This document shows, piece after piece, positions 20,292 to 21,318 of a stretch of 21,318 nucleotides of DNA. The notes beneath the pieces are model-generated. The model was not told the origin of the DNA, did not search any database, and worked only from the letters and a program-made list of their open reading frames with translations. The DNA is from an uncultured Bacilli bacterium (lineage in GTDB: Bacteria > Bacillota_I > Bacilli_A > RF39 > UBA660): NCBI GenBank assembly GCA_944363995.1, contig CALVVV010000016.1, forward strand, positions 1 through 21,318, given 5' to 3'. The number at the start of each line of letters is the position of its first letter. Positions within the stretch are counted from its first letter, which is position 1. Made by a program: the position numbers and the translations under genes.

Positions 20292-21140
20292 TTGATAATT
20301 GAAAGAAAGTTGGCGATAAATATACTTACAATAAATTGGAAACAAATATATGAATTTAATTTAAATGATAACAAACAATGGATTTTAATTTTATATGATA
20401 TATCACAAAATCACTATGTTGGCATGCCTATTTATAATGAAGAAAAAGAAAATACCATTCATTTAAAATCTATTAACAAGTATGTAGCGTTAGATGAAAT
20501 AACTGATTATAATCGTTCTAATATTAAAAGATGTATTTATATTAAAGGACAACCTATAAAAATAACTACTAAAGAATTTGATGATATTTTATTAAAAGCT
20601 AAAATTGGCTTCTTAAATTATGTTAAAGATAATACAAATAATAATCCAGATGGCATATCATATAATAAATGGTGTAAAGATAAATTAAAACTTATAAATA
20701 GAAATCCTGATGATACTACTAGTTTGAAAATTGGAGCAATATATTGGGTAGATTTGGGTTATAATATTGGTAGTGAATTAAGAAAGTTAAGACCAGCAAT
20801 ATTGTGGAGAAGTTCATCAAATAAAAAAATGTGGACTACTATCCCCCTTACTTCAAAACATAAAGATGATAATTACTATTTTCATTATGATTTATTAGAT
20901 GAAAAATTAGGAACTGCTAGGATAGAAAATTTAATTAATATTAGTTGTAATAGAATTAGAGAACCGTATTATCTTAATAATAAAATTGCAACTATTTCAA
21001 AAAAAGATAATGATGTTATCTTAAAAATAATAAAGAAATATTATGCTTTTGAAGAAATAAAAGAAATGAATAGAACTATTAGAAAGCAAAATACTAATTA
21101 TAATAAATCTAAAGAAAATCGTGAAAAAGTGTTGACTTAG
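20292..21140 (+). CDS. Protein with C-terminal PemK/MazF-like domain
   Basis: A 282-aa protein. Residues about 147-225 match the PemK/MazF fold: GAIYWVDLGYNIGSELRKLR-PAIL, then WTTIPLTSK and LGTARIENLINISCNRI, corresponding to the GdIwwvdf, GsEqrk-RPalvl and vriDqlrtvskeRi blocks of this RNase family. The N-terminal 110 residues are not a standard antitoxin; they contain WILILYDISQNHYVGMPIY and a following YVALDEITDYNRSNIKR, which could be a second, degenerate copy of the same barrel. Standard MazF is about 110 aa and has a small antitoxin gene just upstream; none is seen. Function may be mRNA cleavage in stress or phage response. The start is uncertain (TTG 20292 or TTG 20310); the ribosome sites are weak. 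Confidence 0.7.
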   Translation: MIIERKLAINILTINWKQIYEFNLNDNKQWILILYDISQNHYVGMPIYNEEKENTIHLKSINKYVALDEITDYNRSNIKRCIYIKGQPIKITTKEFDDILLKAKIGFLNYVKDNTNNNPDGISYNKWCKDKLKLINRNPDDTTSLKIGAIYWVDLGYNIGSELRKLRPAILWRSSSNKKMWTTIPLTSKHKDDNYYFHYDLLDEKLGTARIENLINISCNRIREPYYLNNKIATISKKDNDVILKIIKKYYAFEEIKEMNRTIRKQNTNYNKSKENREKVLT

Positions 21141-21159
21141 TAAACAATAATGGTATAAT
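21132..21159 (+). promoter_or_regulatory. Strong promoter at the end of the MazF-like gene
   Basis: TTGACT (21132-21137), a 16-base spacer and TATAAT (21154-21159). The -35 overlaps the last codons and the spacer contains the stop codon of the preceding gene. Transcription would start near 21166. Confidence 0.75.
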
Positions 21160-21165
21160 TAAAGT

Positions 21166-21318
21166 ACTTTAGATTGTTGCAGGTGTATTTATACACTTGG
21201 TAGTTGTATTTCAAAAGGAAGAGTTTATCTCTTCCTTTTGCTTGTATAATAGGAAAGTTATAGAGCAAAAGTCAAAACACGTGGTAGTTTGCTATACGCA
21301 AAAAGGCAAGATAAAATC
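21166..21318 (+). ncRNA. Candidate structured RNA or long leader, cut by the window end
   Basis: After the strong promoter there is no start codon with a ribosome site in the remaining 150 bases, but two clear hairpins: AGGTGTA / TACACTT (21181-21198, loop TTTA) and a perfect 12-pair stem CAAAAGGAAGAG / CTCTTCCTTTTG (21212-21240, loop TTTAT) without a T-run, so it is not a terminator. Base composition is less AT-rich than nearby spacers. I cannot match it to a known RNA; it may be a stable ncRNA, a riboswitch or a leader. Confidence 0.4.

Noticed and set aside
21166..21318. RNase P RNA, tmRNA or a common riboswitch
   Set aside because: A GGAAAGT string near 21251 recalls the RNase P core, but the full GAGGAAAGUCC and neighbouring conserved pieces are absent; no riboswitch or tmRNA signature was recognised.

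Overview
The window is very AT-rich (low-GC Bacillota-like) and uses strong AGGAGG-type ribosome binding sites. Its host half carries endospore genes: spoIID, spoIIQ, spoIIID, mbl, cotJ. The order small DUF1146-like membrane protein - spoIID - spoIIQ - spoIIID - mbl, with murA nearby, is the Bacilli arrangement. I therefore infer a spore-forming (or recently spore-forming) low-GC member of Bacilli or a related lineage such as the Erysipelotrichia/RF39-type gut Bacillota. The species cannot be told from the sequence alone.

Positions 1-14222 are chromosomal. From the left: the tail of an Rpn/PD-(D/E)XK-type protein, an AGCS sodium:amino-acid symporter, uracil-DNA glycosylase, an MntP-like efflux pump, a decayed gene remnant, class II fructose-bisphosphate aldolase, MurA, an SGNH-fold protein lacking the expected catalytic His, ribosomal protein L31 and RpiB. 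Then comes the sporulation/cell-shape cluster (6961-10126), followed by a small Xre regulator, a Nudix hydrolase, an unknown 356-aa protein and a leftward operon encoding a fused CotJA-CotJB protein, CotJC and D-Ala-D-Ala ligase. This part ends in a tRNA-His gene with an encoded CCA.

Positions 14204-20177 are an integrated element of about 5.95 kb, bounded by an exact 20-bp repeat of the 3' end of tRNA-His. Its content is that of a filamentous (inovirus-like) phage of a single-membrane host. There is a tyrosine integrase next to attL, then a rightward operon with a 69-aa major-coat-like protein followed by a hairpin terminator, a signal-peptide and C-terminally anchored adsorption-like protein, five small membrane proteins, and a Zot/pI-type assembly ATPase. 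A leftward early module holds three small proteins and a winged-helix protein. No HUH rolling-circle Rep is visible. Instead, beside the winged-helix gene lie three 21-bp-phased palindromic iterons, a perfect DnaA box and 11-bp AT-rich repeats: a plasmid-type origin. Other unusual parts are a G-quadruplex-like stretch between convergent transcription units, an isolated hairpin between int and the coat promoter, and a 59-bp exact duplication of part of the winged-helix gene behind the integrase.

Positions 20178-21318 return to chromosome: a displaced terminator-like hairpin, a 282-aa protein with a C-terminal PemK/MazF-like domain, and a strong promoter driving an unidentified structured RNA cut off by the window edge.
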